Positions 1 to 8,784 of a stretch of DNA of 64,000 nt are shown piece by piece. Below the pieces are notes generated by a model that was given only the letters and a program-made list of their open reading frames with translations, did no database searches and was not told the origin of the DNA. Location: assembly GCA_019638235.1 (NCBI GenBank), contig JAHBUE010000001.1, positions 1,846,492 to 1,910,491 on the forward strand, read 5' to 3'. Every line of letters begins with the position of its first letter. Position 1 is the stretch's first letter. The stretch is from Cyclobacteriaceae bacterium. GTDB taxonomy: Bacteria > Bacteroidota > Bacteroidia > Cytophagales > Cyclobacteriaceae. Made by a program: the position numbers and the translations under genes.

Positions 1-2226
1 AGCTTCCAGATCTGATGACGGAGCCAACAGGGGAGCAATAACTAAGGCCACAACCGACATCAGTTTTAACAAAATGTTCAGCGAAGGCCCGGAAGTATCT
101 TTAAACGGATCGCCAACAGTATCGCCAACTACGGCAGCTTTGTGTGGCTCAGACTTTTTATAGAATTTCTCACCGTTAATCTCAACGCCTTCTTCAAAGC
201 TTTTCTTTGCGTTATCCCACGCGCCACCGGCATTCGATTGGAAAATAGCCATTAACACACCCGATACGGTTACACCGGCCAACATTCCGCCTAACGCTTC
301 TACACCAAATCCGGGCAGGAAGGCAATCAACACTGGAGCGATAACAGCCATTAAACCGGGCAATACCATTTGACGAATAGCAGCCTGGGTAGAAATTTCT
401 ACACACTTACCGTACTCGGCTTTACCGTCTGCATCGTGGAATATTTTCTTGTCTTCTTCAGTCCATTCATCTATTGCTTTATCGCCATTGCGTTTCATAG
501 CATCAAGGGCGGCTTTCAATTGCGGGATGGAAGAGAACTGTCTTCTTACTTCTTCAATCATCGACATGGCCGCGCGACCTACCGCACCCATTGCCATTGC
601 CGAGAACACAAACGGCAGCATACCGCCAATGAATAACCCGGCAATAACATTAGCTTTTGATACATCAATGGTGCTCAGTTTGGCAGTAGTCATGAAGGCG
701 CCAAATAACGCCAATGCCGTAAGAGCAGCAGAGGCAATAGCGAAACCTTTACCAATAGCAGCAGTAGTATTTCCTACCGCATCCAATTTATCAGTACGTG
801 AACGCACTTCTTTAGGCAACTCCGACATTTCGGCAATACCACCAGCATTGTCTGAAATAGGGCCGTAAGCATCAACAGCTAATTGAATACCCAAGTTTGA
901 AAGCATACCCACAGCAGCAATGGCTATACCGTATAATCCGCCAAAGTAAAAAGCGCCAATGATAGATAATGCAATGATGATGACAGGAAGTGCAGTGGAC
1001 ATCATACCCACGCCTAACCCGGCAATAATGTTAGTGGCAGCGCCTGTTGACGACTGACGCACAATTGAGATTACGGGCTTCTTACCCATACCGGTATAGT
1101 ATTCGGTGATAAGGCCAACTAATAAACCGGCAACCAAACCAATAACAGTTGCCCAGAATACACCCAAAGCCGTCATAGTACGAATATACGGAGTGCCGTC
1201 ATCGTTGGTGTACAACGGATCTGTAAACGACCATTGTTCGGGCAGCATGTAAACAATTATGAAATAAGAAGCGGCAATCATCAAACCGGATGAAATAAAC
1301 TCACCCATGTTCAGCGCTTTTTGCGGATCTCCGCCTTCTTTAACGCGAACAAAAAATGTTCCGAGGAATGACATTACAATGCCAACACCTGATAATACAA
1401 GTGGTAGCAATACGGCTGATAGTCCGTTGAAGTTATCGACAAATCCGGGCACCATAAAGGCTGCGCCCAATACCATAGTTCCAACAATAGAGCCAACATA
1501 CGATTCAAAAAGGTCAGCACCCATACCGGCAACATCACCTACGTTATCACCTACGTTATCGGCAATGGTAGCTGGGTTTAACGGGTGATCTTCCGGAATA
1601 CCGGCTTCTACTTTACCTACAAGGTCAGCGCCAACATCAGCCGCTTTGGTGTAAATACCACCGCCAACACGAGCGAAGAGTGCGATTGAAGACGCGCCAA
1701 AAGAAAACCCGGTAATGATTGTAATTACCTGGTTCAGGTTGGCCTGATTGTCAACTCCAAACATGTTGGAATAGATAATAAACAATCCGCTAAGCCCCAG
1801 AACACCAAGACCTACCACACCCATACCCATTACCGAACCACCGGCAAAGGCAACCTCTAACGCGCGGCCAAGACTTGTGCGGGCAGCCTGGGTAGTGCGA
1901 ACATTTGCTTTAGTAGCTACACGCATACCGATAAAACCGGCAAGGGCAGAGCAAAACGCACCCACTATAAATGAAACCGCCACCAAGGGAGATGACGTTT
2001 CTGAATTGGCGGTAACGCCCAACAGAACAGCCACACACAAAACAAAAACGGCAAGAATTTTATATTCTGCCTTTAGAAACGCCATAGCGCCATCAGCGAT
2101 GTGGCTGGCAATTCTTTTCATTTTGTCGTTGCCCTCATCCTGTTTGTTTACCCAGGCGCTTTTCCAAAGAACAAAGATGATTCCCAATACACCGAATGCA
2201 GGGAGGTAATAGAGTAGATTTTCCAT
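1..2226 (-). CDS. hppA: Membrane-bound ion-translocating pyrophosphatase, K+-dependent type (3' end beyond window)
   Basis: Hydrolyses pyrophosphate and pumps H+ and/or Na+ across the inner membrane. The reading frame runs from an ATG at 2226 to the window edge without a stop (742 codons), so the C-terminus is missing. Many hydrophobic helices are visible. The substrate-binding motif [13 protein letters not shown] is followed by [10 protein letters not shown], both signatures of the family. The motif [15 protein letters not shown] has alanine at the position where K+-independent enzymes carry lysine, which places it in the K+-dependent subfamily, where many members pump Na+. The pumped ion cannot be settled from sequence alone. 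A consensus promoter lies about 110 bp upstream. Confidence 0.97.
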   Translation of the reverse strand, partial: MENLLYYLPAFGVLGIIFVLWKSAWVNKQDEGNDKMKRIASHIADGAMAFLKAEYKILAVFVLCVAVLLGVTANSETSSPLVAVSFIVGAFCSALAGFIGMRVATKANVRTTQAARTSLGRALEVAFAGGSVMGMGVVGLGVLGLSGLFIIYSNMFGVDNQANLNQVITIITGFSFGASSIALFARVGGGIYTKAADVGADLVGKVEAGIPEDHPLNPATIADNVGDNVGDVAGMGADLFESYVGSIVGTMVLGAAFMVPGFVDNFNGLSAVLLPLVLSGVGIVMSFLGTFFVRVKEGGDPQKALNMGEFISSGLMIAASYFIIVYMLPEQWSFTDPLYTNDDGTPYIRTMTALGVFWATVIGLVAGLLVGLITEYYTGMGKKPVISIVRQSSTGAATNIIAGLGVGMMSTALPVIIIALSIIGAFYFGGLYGIAIAAVGMLSNLGIQLAVDAYGPISDNAGGIAEMSELPKEVRSRTDKLDAVGNTTAAIGKGFAIASAALTALALFGAFMTTAKLSTIDVSKANVIAGLFIGGMLPFVFSAMAMGAVGRAAMSMIEEVRRQFSSIPQLKAALDAMKRNGDKAIDEWTEEDKKIFHDADGKAEYGKCVEISTQAAIRQMVLPGLMAVIAPVLIAFLPGFGVEALGGMLAGVTVSGVLMAIFQSNAGGAWDNAKKSFEEGVEINGEKFYKKSEPHKAAVVGDTVGDPFKDTSGPSLNILLKLMSVVALVIAPLLAPSSDLEA

Positions 2227-2336
2227 ATAAGTTTTAGTTCAGTTTGTGTTCCAAAAGGTTGTTTAATGCCAACTTGTTATGGGCTATGAACAGGTTGATT
2301 TTACCACATTCGGCAATAGCCCTTAAAAAGCAGCCG

Positions 2337-2367
2337 CAAAGATAGAATAACTGGTAAATCCTGCAAA
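2337..2367 (-). promoter_or_regulatory. Bacteroidota-type promoter for hppA
   Basis: Read on the minus strand, TTTG (2367-2364) is followed by exactly 19 bases and then TATCTTTG (2344-2337). This is a perfect match to the Bacteroidota housekeeping consensus TTTG-N19-TAnnTTTG. Transcription should start near 2330, giving an untranslated leader of about 100 nt before the hppA ATG. Confidence 0.7.
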
Positions 2368-2397
2368 AATCATCCGTATTGGGGATTGAGGATATTT

Positions 2398-2790
2398 TCA
2401 GGAGAGTAGGGCCTGTTTAAGAGCCTGCCAGAGCAATTTCTTTTTGGTGTCATTCAATGCCTTCAGGTCATCGGCAACGAGCACCACTACGTCATCAAGG
2501 GTTGTAGTTGTAGCTTGGTAAGGTGTATTTACCTGCTGAATTTTAGTGCCGAAGGATAGTACGGCTGCCGGCTTGAATTCCTTCAGGGTATTCAAATCGG
2601 CTTCGGTCTGCACTAATAAAATTATTCCTTCAAGTTTAAGTTTTACAGCGTTGAGAATTTTCGACAGCAATTCCTTTTCAGTTTCCGTGTAGGCTTCCCA
2701 ATGTTGCGGAATGAGTACAATGGTCTTTCCTCGGATAGCGTAGAGTTCTTCCGGGAATGTTTGCACGGCAAGGTCGGGCGGAAATGTCAT
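2398..2790 (-). CDS. Hypothetical protein, 130 aa
   Basis: I do not recognise this family. The protein is soluble, with no signal peptide or membrane segment, and mixes alpha and beta segments (for example a hydrophobic strand EGIILLVQ and another DVVVLVADD). Its start overlaps the stop of the upstream thioesterase gene by 4 bp, so the two are translationally coupled and probably expressed together. The C-terminus is a basic helix rich in lysine and leucine. Function cannot be inferred beyond the coupling. Confidence 0.75.
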   Translation of the reverse strand: MTFPPDLAVQTFPEELYAIRGKTIVLIPQHWEAYTETEKELLSKILNAVKLKLEGIILLVQTEADLNTLKEFKPAAVLSFGTKIQQVNTPYQATTTTLDDVVVLVADDLKALNDTKKKLLWQALKQALLS

Positions 2791-3311
2791 TCTTCAATAT
2801 TGAAAATGGATTTCAACTCGTGCGCGTCATGTGGTTTCATTCTTCCGGCAAGAATTAACCGAAGCTGCCGCCTGCGCAAGGCGCCATTATAAAATTCCTT
2901 GTCCTCATCGGTTTCCGGTTCAATTTCCGGTACGTCAATCGGCCGGCCACTTTGGTCAACGGCTACAAAGGTCAGGAAGGCGCTGTTGCTTTCCATTTTT
3001 TTCCCGGAAGGAATATCTTCTGCATCCACATCGATACGCACTTCCATGGAGGAATTGAACGCGCGGGTTACTTTGGCTTTTAATGTAACGACATTGCCCA
3101 ATAAAATCGGGTGCTTGAAAGAAATATTATCTACCGAAGCCGTTACTACAATCCGGTTGGAGTGTTTTTGTGCGGCTATTGCCGAAACAATGTCCATCCA
3201 GTGCATGAGCCTGCCGCCCATTAAATTGTTAAGTGTATTGGTGTCGTTTGGCAGCACAAGTTCGGTCATGCTTACAAACGATTCACTTGGAAACTTTTTC
3301 TTTCTACGCAT
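2787..3311 (-). CDS. Acyl-CoA thioesterase, hotdog fold
   Basis: Predicted to hydrolyse acyl-CoA thioesters in the cytoplasm. The segment NDTNTLNNLMGGRLMHWMD, followed by a helix beginning VSAIAAQKHSNR, is the typical hotdog helix and active-site loop of the YciA/BACH-type thioesterases. A short basic N-terminal tail precedes the domain and a charged C-terminal extension of about 40 residues follows it. At 174 aa the length fits a single-hotdog member of this group. It lies 20 bp downstream of pcm and overlaps the next gene by 4 bp, so the three genes probably form one transcript. Substrate chain length is unknown. Confidence 0.9.
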   Translation of the reverse strand: MRRKKKFPSESFVSMTELVLPNDTNTLNNLMGGRLMHWMDIVSAIAAQKHSNRIVVTASVDNISFKHPILLGNVVTLKAKVTRAFNSSMEVRIDVDAEDIPSGKKMESNSAFLTFVAVDQSGRPIDVPEIEPETDEDKEFYNGALRRRQLRLILAGRMKPHDAHELKSIFNIEE

Positions 3312-3331
3312 CCTGTTTTTGTTATTAGCTG

Positions 3332-3982
3332 TTACTTACCCCAACCTTGCTCTCCCAACAACGGTACAAAGCTAAAATAATCGAATTCTTCTTTAATCAA
3401 CTCCCCGTTCTTTTTGGTAATCTTCAGCATCACTTGTTTGTTACGATTACCAACTGGTATTACTAAAATTCCGCCTTCGGCTAATTGCTCAATAAGGGCA
3501 TCAGGCACAACAGGTGCGCCAGCCGTTACAATAATTTTATCGAACGGGGCTTTTGCCGGAATACCTTTCGAGCCATCGCCATAATAGAAGTAAGGTTTAT
3601 AGCCGAGCTTAGGCAGAAACGCTTTGGCTTTTTCGCAGAGGTTTTTATTGTATTCGATGGTGAACACCTTAGCGCCCAGTTCCAATAATATACAGGCCTG
3701 GTAGCCCGACCCGGTGCCGATTTCCAATACCTTATCGCCCGGCTTTATTTCCAGTTTTTCAGTCTGGAGGGCTACCGTATAGGGCTGGGAGATAGTTTGC
3801 CCTTCCCCGATAGGGAAGGCCTTGTCCTGGTAGGCGTGTTCTAAGAAGGCATTTTCAAAAAAAACATGCCTCGGAACCTTGCCGATTGCCGCCAAAACCC
3901 GCTCGTCTTTAATACCCTTGTTTTGCAGGACTTTTACCAGCTTATTCCGGAGTCCGCGTTGCCTGTAATTATCTTCCAACAT
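3332..3982 (-). CDS. pcm: Protein-L-isoaspartate O-methyltransferase
   Basis: S-adenosylmethionine-dependent repair methyltransferase acting on isoaspartyl residues in aged proteins. The N-terminal half contains VPRHVFF and the family motif IGEGQTISQPYTVA. The SAM-binding loop is VLEIGTGSGYQACIL, and KIIVTAGAPVVP is the post-II motif. I start it at the ATG at 3982 (216 aa, the usual family size). The frame is open upstream to a TTG at 4024, but that would add 14 residues with no conservation. Confidence 0.95.
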   Translation of the reverse strand: MLEDNYRQRGLRNKLVKVLQNKGIKDERVLAAIGKVPRHVFFENAFLEHAYQDKAFPIGEGQTISQPYTVALQTEKLEIKPGDKVLEIGTGSGYQACILLELGAKVFTIEYNKNLCEKAKAFLPKLGYKPYFYYGDGSKGIPAKAPFDKIIVTAGAPVVPDALIEQLAEGGILVIPVGNRNKQVMLKITKKNGELIKEEFDYFSFVPLLGEQGWGK

Positions 3983-4088
3983 TTCAATTTGGCGCAAAAA
4001 AGGGCATTTTTTATTGATGAACAAAGTTTCGGAAAATCTTTAGGAAAATTGAAACCAACCCCCGTAATTTAGAGTTCTATCATGCACA

Positions 4089-4487
4089 GTGAATAAGCTT
4101 TTTGCCATAGCGTTCACGTGTATTTACCTGCTCCTGACAGTAGGCGTGGTGAAAACCACTCACTACTGCATGGGGCGGGCAAAATCCACGGAAATATTCA
4201 GTTTTGAGGCTAAAAAATGCCTTTGCTCCCAATTTCTTCCCGAAAGTAATGATTGCTGCCACGATGAGCACGAAGTTATAAAAGTTGATGATAATCAGGC
4301 GTTTACCACATTTTCGGTTTCCATAGCACCCGTTCTGGTTGAGCTGGGTGAAATATTCAACACAACAGAAGAAATTGCATTAGCGGATATTAACAGCATA
4401 AATATTTGTTTATACGATTATTTAATACCCCCCGAACCAATCTTCAAACTGAACTGCTCCTTTATCTTTTATGATGATAGGGCTTGA
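4089..4487 (+). CDS. HYC_CC_PP family protein, exported
   Basis: Small exported protein of 132 aa with an N-terminal hydrophobic segment (residues 3-21). It carries the three landmarks that name the family: HYC (THYCMG), a CC pair (NDCCHDE) and PP (IPPEP). Such genes are usually found in Bacteroidota just upstream of a heavy-metal-associated protein and a TonB receptor, exactly as here. The start is a GTG at 4089; the nearby ATG at 4082 is in another frame and stops after four codons. The cysteine and histidine content suggests metal binding in the periplasm, but no function is established. It probably shares an operon with the next two genes. Confidence 0.8.
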   Translation: MNKLFAIAFTCIYLLLTVGVVKTTHYCMGRAKSTEIFSFEAKKCLCSQFLPESNDCCHDEHEVIKVDDNQAFTTFSVSIAPVLVELGEIFNTTEEIALADINSINICLYDYLIPPEPIFKLNCSFIFYDDRA

Positions 4488-4570
4488 TTAACGCCCGGAA
4501 AGGGTAGCGTGCCCGCAAAGGGGTACATTTTTTATTTAATCAAGTAGTACAATTAAAAACAATCATCATT

Positions 4571-4927
4571 ATGAAAACCAATTCATTTTTAATCCTGATT
4601 ATATTCCTGGCACTGTCTGTTTCTGCGCAGGCACAGGAAAAAGTAGTAACAGCCAATATTAAAGTTTACGGTAACTGCGGCATGTGTAAAAACCGCATTG
4701 AAAAAGCGCTCGATCACAAGGGTATAAAAAAGGCCACGTGGAATACGAAGGCCAAAAGCCTTGAAGTGATTTATGTTCCATCTAAAATTACTGAGAATAA
4801 GATTCACGAACTGGTTGCCGCTGTGGGCCATGATACCGATAAGGTAAAGGCAAAAGAAGAGGTGTACTCAAAATTACCGTATTGCTGTTTGTATCGCGAT
4901 CACGATCATTCTGGTATAGTCGATTGA
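4571..4927 (+). CDS. Secreted heavy-metal-associated (HMA) domain protein
   Basis: A 118-aa exported metallochaperone-like protein. Residues 1-21 form a signal peptide ending in AQA. The remainder is a single HMA fold with the metal-binding loop GNCGMCKNRIE, giving a CxxC pair. A C-terminal tail LPYCCLYRDHDH adds two cysteines and two histidines. The domain usually binds Cu(I) or Zn(II) in such proteins. It sits between the HYC_CC_PP gene and the TonB receptor with only 10 bp to the latter. A role in delivering or sensing a metal handled by that receptor is inferred from context. Confidence 0.9.
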   Translation: MKTNSFLILIIFLALSVSAQAQEKVVTANIKVYGNCGMCKNRIEKALDHKGIKKATWNTKAKSLEVIYVPSKITENKIHELVAAVGHDTDKVKAKEEVYSKLPYCCLYRDHDHSGIVD

Positions 4928-4937
4928 TTTACGGGTT

Positions 4938-7220
4938 GTGAAAACATTATTTGCAGCATGCACCGCCTTACTGGCGGTGCTGACTATGCCTGTTGTTCAG
5001 GCGCAGAAAATTACGGGACTGGTTGTAGAGAAAAATGCCAACGGTACTGAAGAACCATTGGCCGGTGCGCATGTAGTGTGGCTTGGTACTACGCATGGAG
5101 TTTCTACCGGTACAAATGGTGTGTTTATGATTGACTCTATTCCGGGTGTAACGCATTTGGTGATCAGTCATGTTGGGTATAGAAGCGATACGATTGCGAT
5201 TGACCCGCAAGTCAGGATTAAGGTTTTGCTCTTGCCCGATGAGTTGCTGGATGAAGTAACTGTGGTAGGGTGGAAACCTTCTGCAGGAATTGATCATTTG
5301 CGCGGTATTAATACCGTTGTTATGACAGAGAAGGAATTGTTTAAGGCCGCGTGTTGCAACCTGTCAGAAAGTTTTGAGACAAATCCTTCAGTTGATGTAG
5401 CCTTTACAGACGCCATTACAGGCACACGACAAATCCAGATGCTTGGCCTTGCCGGGCCGAATACTATGATCTCCATAGAGAACATGCCCGGAGTACGTGG
5501 TCTTGCTTCCAGTCAGGGCATTCAGTTTATTCCCGGTACATGGATAAACTCCATACAGGTTACAAAGGGTATCGGCTCTGTGGTGAACGGGTATGAGAGC
5601 ATTGCCGGGCAAATAAATGTTGAATTGAAAAAGCCTGAAGAAAGCGAGCGACTTTATATTAATGGTTATGTTAATAATGCAGCCCGTTCAGAACTCAATG
5701 TTAACTACACGGTACATGCTGGCGAAAAGTGGGCTACTACTTTTTTACTTCATGGCAGTGCAAGGCCGTTTGAAATGGACAGCAACGATGACTCGTTTCT
5801 TGATTTCCCTACGGGAACGCAGCTTAACGCAATCAACCGTTGGGTGTATAATAACGGCAAGGGGTTGTTGGGACAATTCGGTGTGAAAGTGTTGAGCGAT
5901 GTTAAACAAGGCGGTCAGACTGATTTTGATGCAGAAGATAAATTCACCACAAATCGCTATGGCTTTGAAATTAATACCAAACGGTATGAGGCGTGGGGAA
6001 AGTTAGGTTATCAGTTTGAAGGTAAGCCGTACAAAAGTATTGGCCTTCAGTTGTCGGGTGTGCGGTATGAGAATGAAAGTTTTTTCGGGTTTAATGTTCA
6101 CGATGCTGAAGAAAAATCCTTTTATGCCAACCTGATATACCAGTCTATCATTGGCTCAACATTCCATAAGATTAAAATGGGAACGAGCTTTTTGTATGAT
6201 GATTTCGATGAACGCTTTGCTAACGCAGAACAGGTCATCAATTACAATAGCGATTTGACTCATGCGATAAACTTTAATCGTACGGAGATTGTGCCGGGCG
6301 CTTTTGTTGAATACAATTATGATGGATTGGGTAAGTTTTCTGCCATAGCCGGTGCGCGTGTTGATTACCACAACCTGTTTGGTATGTTGTTCACTCCACG
6401 ACTTCATCTAAAATATAATGCTACCGAAACAACTACCGTGCGTGCATCGGCAGGGCGCGGTATTCGTGTGGCTAATCTTTTGGCTGAAAGCACGGGTGTA
6501 CTGGCTTCCATGCGGCAATTTGTTTTTATCGGACTGCAAACCGACAAAGCTTATGGTTATAAACCGGACAAGGCATGGAACTACGGGATTAATATTGTGC
6601 AGGATTTTACACTTGATTACCGGCCTGGCGCTATTACGATTGATTACTTCTTTACGGATTTTGAAAACCAGGTAGTGTTAGACATGGATTACAGCGCCCG
6701 CGAAGCAAGGTTTTTTGGGCTAACCGGAAGATCATTTTCGCAGAGTTTTCAATTCCAGGTTGATTATGAACTTATGCGCAGGTTTGATTTGCGTATGGCC
6801 TATCGTTGGCTTGATGTACAAACCGATTACACCTCAGGTCGTTTGCAGCGTCCGTTAATACCGCAGCATCGTGCCTTTGTTAACCTGGCGTATGAAACCA
6901 AAAATACGTGGAAGTTTGATTACACGGTTCAGGTAATGAGTAAACAGCGTATGCCCGGCACAACTGAGAACTTGCCGCAATATCAACGCGACACGTATTC
7001 AACAGCATACATGCTGATGAATGCGCAGATCACAAAAGATATAAAGGATAAGTGGAGCGTTTATGTTGGGGTTGAAAACCTGAATAACTTCACGTTAGAT
7101 AACCCGATTATCGCAGCCGATGATCCGTTTGGCGCGCATAATAATTTTGATTCCTCACTTGTGTGGGGGCCGATCTTTGGTAGGATGGTTTATGCCGGTT
7201 TCCGGTTCAGGATAAAATGA
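4938..7220 (+). CDS. TonB-dependent outer-membrane receptor
   Basis: Outer-membrane receptor of 760 aa. It has a signal peptide (about residues 1-22, ending VVQA), a carboxypeptidase-regulatory-like beta domain (about 24-90, with GHV..GYRSDTI-type spacing) and a plug domain (about 105-235). The plug includes a CC pair in KAACCNLSESF and the TonB-plug hallmark RQIQMLGL. The beta-barrel ends in FRFRIK. The start is a GTG at 4938, 10 bp after the HMA gene. The linked HMA and HYC_CC_PP genes suggest a metal or metal-chelate substrate, possibly copper, but the sequence does not prove this. A strong terminator follows. Confidence 0.93.
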   Translation: MKTLFAACTALLAVLTMPVVQAQKITGLVVEKNANGTEEPLAGAHVVWLGTTHGVSTGTNGVFMIDSIPGVTHLVISHVGYRSDTIAIDPQVRIKVLLLPDELLDEVTVVGWKPSAGIDHLRGINTVVMTEKELFKAACCNLSESFETNPSVDVAFTDAITGTRQIQMLGLAGPNTMISIENMPGVRGLASSQGIQFIPGTWINSIQVTKGIGSVVNGYESIAGQINVELKKPEESERLYINGYVNNAARSELNVNYTVHAGEKWATTFLLHGSARPFEMDSNDDSFLDFPTGTQLNAINRWVYNNGKGLLGQFGVKVLSDVKQGGQTDFDAEDKFTTNRYGFEINTKRYEAWGKLGYQFEGKPYKSIGLQLSGVRYENESFFGFNVHDAEEKSFYANLIYQSIIGSTFHKIKMGTSFLYDDFDERFANAEQVINYNSDLTHAINFNRTEIVPGAFVEYNYDGLGKFSAIAGARVDYHNLFGMLFTPRLHLKYNATETTTVRASAGRGIRVANLLAESTGVLASMRQFVFIGLQTDKAYGYKPDKAWNYGINIVQDFTLDYRPGAITIDYFFTDFENQVVLDMDYSAREARFFGLTGRSFSQSFQFQVDYELMRRFDLRMAYRWLDVQTDYTSGRLQRPLIPQHRAFVNLAYETKNTWKFDYTVQVMSKQRMPGTTENLPQYQRDTYSTAYMLMNAQITKDIKDKWSVYVGVENLNNFTLDNPIIAADDPFGAHNNFDSSLVWGPIFGRMVYAGFRFRIK

Positions 7221-7228
7221 TGTAAATG

Positions 7229-7272
7229 AACAAGCGCCCGAAGACCCGGTGGTCTTCGGGTGCTTGTTTTTA
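7229..7272 (+). terminator. Rho-independent terminator after the TonB receptor operon
   Basis: A long GC-rich stem (about 16 bp with one mismatch; core cccgaagacc/ggtcttcggg), a 4-base loop and a run of T residues. It lies 8 bp after the receptor stop codon and closes the operon beginning at 4089. The A-rich left flank means it could also work on the opposite strand for the XRE gene. Confidence 0.9.
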
Positions 7273-7290
7273 AAACCTAAGCGCAAAATT

Positions 7291-7315
7291 TTTGTGTAAG
7301 GCAGATATGTGTTTA
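7291..7315 (+). repeat. 25-bp direct repeat, left copy
   Basis: This 25-bp sequence recurs at 7742-7766 with 23 identical positions. The two copies are in the same orientation and enclose the XRE regulator gene and its operators (spacing 451 bp). They could be the scar of a duplication or an insertion target. Confidence 0.6.
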
Positions 7316-7367
7316 CAGTATATCGAAAGTTAAATCGTGGACAAGAGCGTAGTCATGCTGACATGAG

Positions 7368-7616
7368 CTACTCCAAGTTTTTGAAAAATTCTTCGAGCGT
7401 AATCTTGTGAATTTTTAAGATACTCAATAAAGACGTCATCATAAAATTCTTTCCCGTTTCCAATCTCCAATATTGTTTGGGTGTCATGTCATGGTAATCT
7501 GCAAAACTATCATAGCTTGAATAGCCCGCCTTAATTCTTAAATCCCGCACTCGCTCACCGATTGCTTTAAGCTGACTGTCAGGATTTGGTTTCTTACCCA
7601 TGACTGCCAAACTCAA
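7368..7616 (-). CDS. XRE-family helix-turn-helix regulator, 82 aa
   Basis: Small DNA-binding protein with one helix-turn-helix domain covering most of its length. IGERVRDLRIKAGYSS is helix 1, DSFADYHDMTPKQYWRLE is the turn and recognition helix, and LLSILKIHKITLEEFF closes the fold. It has no effector domain, as is usual for repressors guarding mobile or toxic modules. An alternative start is the internal ATG at 7601. It is transcribed away from the two unknown genes at 7864-9666. The intergenic space holds three GTCA-N4-TGAC dyads that are likely its operators. It lies between two 25-bp direct repeats. Confidence 0.85.
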   Translation of the reverse strand: MSLAVMGKKPNPDSQLKAIGERVRDLRIKAGYSSYDSFADYHDMTPKQYWRLETGKNFMMTSLLSILKIHKITLEEFFKNLE

Positions 7617-7638
7617 TAATTTGGTAAAAAATTAGTAC

Positions 7639-7650
7639 GTCAAGTATGAC
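7639..7650. promoter_or_regulatory. Dyad GTCA-AGTA-TGAC, probable operator 1
   Basis: First of three GTCA-N4-TGAC sites. Here the symmetry extends to 7 bp on each arm (7636-7653). It lies 22 bp upstream of the XRE start codon, where a bound repressor would block its own promoter. Confidence 0.55.
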
Positions 7651-7679
7651 GTAATACGTATATTTTTATATCTTAGTGC

Positions 7680-7707
7680 GTCATTTTTGACAGGTGTCAT
7701 TTTTGAC
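7680..7707. promoter_or_regulatory. Two direct dyads GTCA-TTTT-TGAC, probable operators 2 and 3
   Basis: Two identical 12-bp sites (7680-7691 and 7696-7707) with a 16-bp centre-to-centre spacing. Each has the same GTCA-N4-TGAC pattern as operator 1. Dimeric repressors bound here could contact each other and control the rightward genes at 7864-9666. Confidence 0.55.
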
Positions 7708-7741
7708 GTGGACTTTAAACGCTCAGAACAATTACCAAACC

Positions 7742-7766
7742 TTTGTGTAAGACAGGTATGTGTTTA
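7742..7766 (+). repeat. 25-bp direct repeat, right copy
   Basis: Second copy of the repeat at 7291-7315 (23 of 25 positions identical, same orientation). The stretch from here to 7863 holds no other gene I can support; the only overlapping open frame is a shadow of the next gene. Confidence 0.6.
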
Positions 7767-7863
7767 AAACCTGCACAAAGTCAACAAAATATGGTGTATT
7801 TGCTTAGATTTGGTACATATATAAATGAGTTGGTGGTAAGGCTTGTAGACAATCGAACAAATT

Positions 7864-8778
7864 ATGGGGACAGTATTTGTAAATCTTGGACGATTGGAGG
7901 GAAAACCTACGACATTCAAATTTCCTTATTCCCGTTCCAGAGTATACTTAGAGCCAGAATTTATTCCCAAAGACAAAAGAAAAGCTGAATTAATTATCGG
8001 CATGTATTTCTGCCAAATTCAGTTAATCAACTTGAGCAAGAATATAGATGGAGTAAGACTAAATGATGATGATTCAAATAAACAAGGTGATATTATATAC
8101 TATGATAATGGCGAATTAAAATATGTTCAATTGACTCGGTTGACCTTTACAGATTTTGAAACCAGAAAATCAATGGTCAAACACAAAAGTATTGACTTCG
8201 CAAAGAGAATTGGAGAAAAAATTAAGCTTGACTATCCACTTATAATAACAATCTTTCCAAAGAATAAACATAAAGTGCCTCTTAAGAATTTTAAAAGAAA
8301 AGGAAGGATTGAAATTGAAGAGCGACTTATTGAAATGATTTTTAAATCAATAACTAATAACTCGGAAAAATTAAAAAATGGGGCAACACACATTGAAATA
8401 AACATTGGTGATGAGTTATTAAAGAAATACTATTATTCACTTGACTTAGTGCCAGTTCCAAAAGGGTTTTACCCTAATGTTTGGGGGAGTGATAATATTT
8501 TTATCAACTACAACTTTTATGGCTCAACTTATGACAACATAGATGCTGACAAAGCAATCAATGAACTATTCTTAAAAAAGAATTTAGGACATTCTGACAC
8601 ATTACTAATTTGGGCTAATTCATTTGAGTTACATAACTTGAAAGGAATTGTTGAAAAACTTATAGAAAAATTTTCAAATTCGACTTTTAAATTTGTGTAC
8701 TTAATGACGTTCAATGACAACGTAGCTCTATTTAGAGAAACTCTTAATTTGTGGACAATCAAAACATCACAAAATTGA
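7864..8778 (+). CDS. Hypothetical protein, 304 aa, in XRE-controlled accessory module
   Basis: I do not recognise this family. The gene is visibly richer in A+T than the surrounding core genes, suggesting horizontal transfer. The protein is soluble and lysine-rich, with no signal peptide. A segment near residue 75 (GDIIYYDNGELKYVQLTRL) has the acidic...E-x-Q spacing of a PD-(D/E)XK nuclease-like fold, and residues 240-290 look like a further alpha/beta unit, but this is a weak resemblance only. It is transcribed divergently from the XRE gene across the operator cluster, and the next gene follows after 6 bp. A defence or toxin role is possible but unproven. Confidence 0.7.
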   Translation: MGTVFVNLGRLEGKPTTFKFPYSRSRVYLEPEFIPKDKRKAELIIGMYFCQIQLINLSKNIDGVRLNDDDSNKQGDIIYYDNGELKYVQLTRLTFTDFETRKSMVKHKSIDFAKRIGEKIKLDYPLIITIFPKNKHKVPLKNFKRKGRIEIEERLIEMIFKSITNNSEKLKNGATHIEINIGDELLKKYYYSLDLVPVPKGFYPNVWGSDNIFINYNFYGSTYDNIDADKAINELFLKKNLGHSDTLLIWANSFELHNLKGIVEKLIEKFSNSTFKFVYLMTFNDNVALFRETLNLWTIKTSQN

Positions 8779-8784
8779 AAACTT

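Noticed and set aside
449..868. Plus-strand open frame of 139 codons near the window start
   Set aside because: It lies wholly inside the pyrophosphatase gene, which is well conserved on the minus strand; the plus frame has no recognisable domain.
1877..2209. Plus-strand open frame of 110 codons
   Set aside because: Antisense shadow of the N-terminal part of the pyrophosphatase gene, with no domain of its own.
7743..7988. Plus-strand open frame of 81 codons overlapping the 304-aa gene start
   Set aside because: The first 120 bp lie in non-coding sequence and the rest overlaps the 304-aa gene in another frame; no motif supports it.
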